Translations under genes and position numbers: made by a program
Shown: positions 6,696 through 8,175 of the stretch, one piece after another
Layout of the letters: each line of letters begins with the position of its first letter
Position numbering within the stretch: the first letter of the stretch is position 1
Source: JABIRQ01 sp963583595
GTDB lineage: Bacteria > Pseudomonadota > Alphaproteobacteria > CADEGL01
Reading direction: 5' to 3'
Assembly: GCA_963583595.1 (NCBI GenBank)
Contig: CAUZWC010000139.1
Location: 1 to 8,175, forward strand
Length of the DNA stretch: 8,175 nt
The notes under the pieces: model-generated
Databases searched by the model: none
Seen by the model: the letters and a program-made list of their open reading frames with translations, nothing else
Told to the model about the DNA's origin: nothing

Positions 6696-6712
6696 CTTAA
6701 GGCGGCTCTACC

Positions 6713-6731
6713 CCGCCCGATTGCCGGGCGG
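6713..6731. promoter_or_regulatory. GC-rich hairpin in the divergent control region
   Basis: CCGCCCG (6713-6719) and CGGGCGG (6725-6731) form a perfect 7-bp stem around a 5-base loop. No T-run follows on either strand, so it is not a standard intrinsic terminator. It could lie in the 5' leader of the minus-strand operon or serve as a protein-binding inverted repeat. Confidence 0.3.
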
Positions 6732-6768
6732 CCGAGTCCCAGTGTTCAGAATACGTTACTCTCCACTA

Positions 6769-6799
6769 TTGAAAACCAGCCGGTGAAATCAAATATAAA
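6769..6799 (+). promoter_or_regulatory. Possible sigma-70-type promoter of the Crp/Fnr-like gene
   Basis: TTGAAA (6769-6774) and TATAAA (6794-6799) resemble -35 and -10 hexamers, but the 19-base spacer is longer than the preferred 17. They sit in the only clearly AT-rich part of the window, about 165 bases before the regulator's start. This is a by-eye match only. Confidence 0.3.
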
Positions 6800-6809
6800 T
6801 AGAAAACAG

Positions 6810-6823
6810 AAAATAGCTATTTT
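6810..6823. promoter_or_regulatory. 14-bp perfect palindrome, candidate operator
   Basis: AAAATAGCTATTTT is a perfect inverted repeat within the AT-rich island between the divergent FAD oxidoreductase operon and the Crp/Fnr-like gene. It does not match the TGTGA-N6-TCACA site of Crp or the TTGAT-N4-ATCAA site of Fnr. A dimeric regulator could bind it, but no known consensus is recognised. Confidence 0.35.
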
Positions 6824-6963
6824 GTATTATTCCCTCTGCCGGGCAGCGTTTATTGCGCTTTTCTGCATGGCAGCGTCCACGAATATTATCGCTTTTCAAA
6901 CCGCCCGCGCGACGCTTGCGCGTGCCCTTCCTGGGAAGGATCTCCCTTGGAAAGAACGATGAA

Positions 6964-7762
6964 ATGGCTACCCTCATGGTGTGCCATCGGGACGTCGTCG
7001 CCAATACCGTCCCGCTCGCACGGTTGATCGAAGGCTTTCTCCCCCTCACCGGTCCGGAAAAGGCCGCTGTCAACGCGCCTTGCCGTCAGACCCTGGCCCT
7101 CGACAATGAACGGTCCCTCTATCTCGAGGGGGATCGGATCGACCGAAATTTCGTGGTTGTCAGCGGGTGGATGTGCCGCCATCGCATTCTCGAAGATGGC
7201 CGGCGTCAGATAACCTCTTTTGCCTTGCCAGGCGCTTTTCTCAGCCATAACAACGCCTTTATATCTCGACGCCCCCATTCTGCGACCGCCCATGGCAAGG
7301 CCGTGCTGGCATCGATCTCCGATGCGGATATCGCCGAACTGAGCCATGGCTTTCCCCGCCTCGACATCGCCCTTTCGAGACTCGCCGCACGCGAACACTT
7401 TACTCCTGGAGGAGCAGATCATCCGCATCGGCCGGCGTAGCGCCTTCGAGCGGGTCGCCCATATGCTGCTCGAATTCTTCCATCGGCTGAATGCGGTCGA
7501 ATAAACCCACAGGCTCGAGTACCAGATGCCCATCACCCAGGAAGTTCTCGGCGATGCCCTGAGTTTGAGTCTCGTCCACATCAATCGTACCCTGCGGCGC
7601 CCGCGCAAGGAGGGGCTGAGCCGCCTGGACGGCAATACCCTGAGCATCGACGATGTGGACCGCTTGGCGGAAATCGCCGAATTCGATCCGGCCTATCTGC
7701 GTCACGAACAAATCCCCGATGCCACGGAACAGGCTATCAACGATCCGGTGCGAATCTGCTAA
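6964..7762 (+). pseudogene. Crp/Fnr-family transcriptional regulator, broken by a frameshift and a stop codon
   Basis: The reading starts at the ATG at 6964, with GGAAAG about 9 bases before it. The first frame encodes the cyclic-nucleotide-binding-like effector domain, with RSLYLEGDRIDRNFVVVSGW followed by CRHRILEDGRRQITSFALPG. Near 7399-7401 (a TTT run) the similarity moves to the +1 frame: LLLEEQIIRIGRRSAFERVA and HMLLEFFHRLNAVE. A TAA follows at 7502-7504, then MPITQEVLGDALSLSLVHIN and RLDGNTLSIDDVDRLAEIAE, which are the winged helix-turn-helix of the family. The first frame ends at a TAG (7438-7440). Repairing both lesions would give about 265 residues. The cysteine spacing does not fit the iron-sulphur cluster of true Fnr, and the effector is unknown. 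In the recognition helix a proline (RRPRKEG) stands where most relatives have leucine. The gene is divergent from the FAD oxidoreductase operon. Confidence 0.85.
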
Positions 7763-7819
7763 CACATCGTCGCCCGCCGCAGCCTTCATCGGGCCCACAA
7801 CCTCTGACAGGCAATTTCC

Positions 7820-8175
7820 ATGATTCAACTTGTTTTGCTCCGCCACGGCCAAAGCGTCTGGAATTTGGAGAACCGTTTCACCGGCTGGACCGATGTTGAG
7901 CTGACCGACAAGGGTGAAGCCGAGGCACGCGCCGCGGGCGGGGCATTGGCCGCCGCGGGAATCGATTTCGACCTCTGCCACACTTCTCTTCTCAAGCGCG
8001 CGATCCGCACCCTGCATCTGGCGCTGGGCGAGATGGACCGGATCTGGCTTCCGGTCCAGAAGGATTGGCGGCTGAACGAGCGCCATTACGGTGCGCTGCA
8101 AGGTCTCAACAAGGCCGAGACGGCGGCCGAGCATGGCGAGGATCAGGTCTTCGTCTGGCGGCGCAGCTATGAAAT
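7820..8175 (+). CDS. gpmA: 2,3-bisphosphoglycerate-dependent phosphoglycerate mutase, 5' part (cut by window edge)
   Basis: The first 118 residues are present. They match E. coli GpmA closely: LVLLRHGQSVWNLENRFTGW at 4-23, the TSLLKRAIRTL block (55-65) and LNERHYGALQGLNKAETAAE (85-104). His9, in the RHG motif, is the residue that becomes phosphorylated; R60 and E87 are the matching active-site residues. The enzyme interconverts 3-phosphoglycerate and 2-phosphoglycerate in glycolysis and gluconeogenesis in the cytoplasm. The full protein should have about 230-250 residues, so roughly half lies beyond the right edge. The start at 7820 agrees with the family's N-terminus although the upstream ribosome binding site is weak. 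It begins 57 bases after the regulator pseudogene, with no terminator seen between them. Confidence 0.95.
   Translation, partial: MIQLVLLRHGQSVWNLENRFTGWTDVELTDKGEAEARAAGGALAAAGIDFDLCHTSLLKRAIRTLHLALGEMDRIWLPVQKDWRLNERHYGALQGLNKAETAAEHGEDQVFVWRRSYE

Noticed and set aside
7526..7762. Stand-alone 78-residue helix-turn-helix protein
   Set aside because: It begins at a leucine-to-methionine-like position in the middle of the Crp/Fnr DNA-binding domain. The preceding linker and effector domain lie just upstream in the same or a shifted frame, so it is part of a broken gene.

Overview
The window is GC-rich DNA with the codon style and gene content of a free-living alphaproteobacterium (Rhodospirillales-like). 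That placement is inferred from protein similarity and base composition, not from a marker gene. It looks chromosomal: I see no rRNA, tRNA, CRISPR array, transposase or integrase.

Layout. (1) 52-399, plus strand: a complete glutaredoxin-type arsenate reductase (ArsC). (2) About 561-1375, minus strand: a degraded region. The 5' part of an acyltransferase-3 (OafA-like) gene is joined out of frame to the 3' part of a SAM-dependent methyltransferase gene, and the methyltransferase part also carries an in-frame TAA. (3) 1492-4643, plus strand: a compact acyl-CoA module of one crotonase-superfamily protein followed by two tandem acyl-CoA dehydrogenases. The dehydrogenases have identical length (386 aa) and are about 63% identical by hand count. 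(4) 4648-6616, minus strand, tail-to-tail with the module: a two-gene operon encoding a D-arginine-dehydrogenase-like FAD amine oxidoreductase and then a CmcJ/NvfI-family putative non-haem iron oxygenase. (5) 6617-6963: a control region with an AT-rich island, a 14-bp perfect palindrome and possible leader hairpins. (6) 6964-7762, plus strand: a Crp/Fnr-type regulator broken by a +1 frameshift and a nonsense codon. (7) 7820 to the right edge: the start of gpmA (phosphoglycerate mutase), cut by the window.

How they may work together. The crotonase and the two dehydrogenases probably act on one acyl-CoA catabolic or modifying route. Their substrate cannot be read from sequence, and the crotonase lacks both glutamates of classical enoyl-CoA hydratases. 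The FAD enzyme and the CmcJ-like enzyme are probably co-transcribed and may modify an amino-acid-like compound in succession. The broken Crp/Fnr gene is divergent from that operon, so its product may once have controlled it.

The least ordinary features are the chimeric pseudogene junction, the doubly broken regulator, the crotonase with a rearranged active site, the FAD enzyme that has lost the arginine-specificity residues, and a possible alternative-pairing leader over the operon's ribosome binding site. I found no convincing new defence or mobile system.
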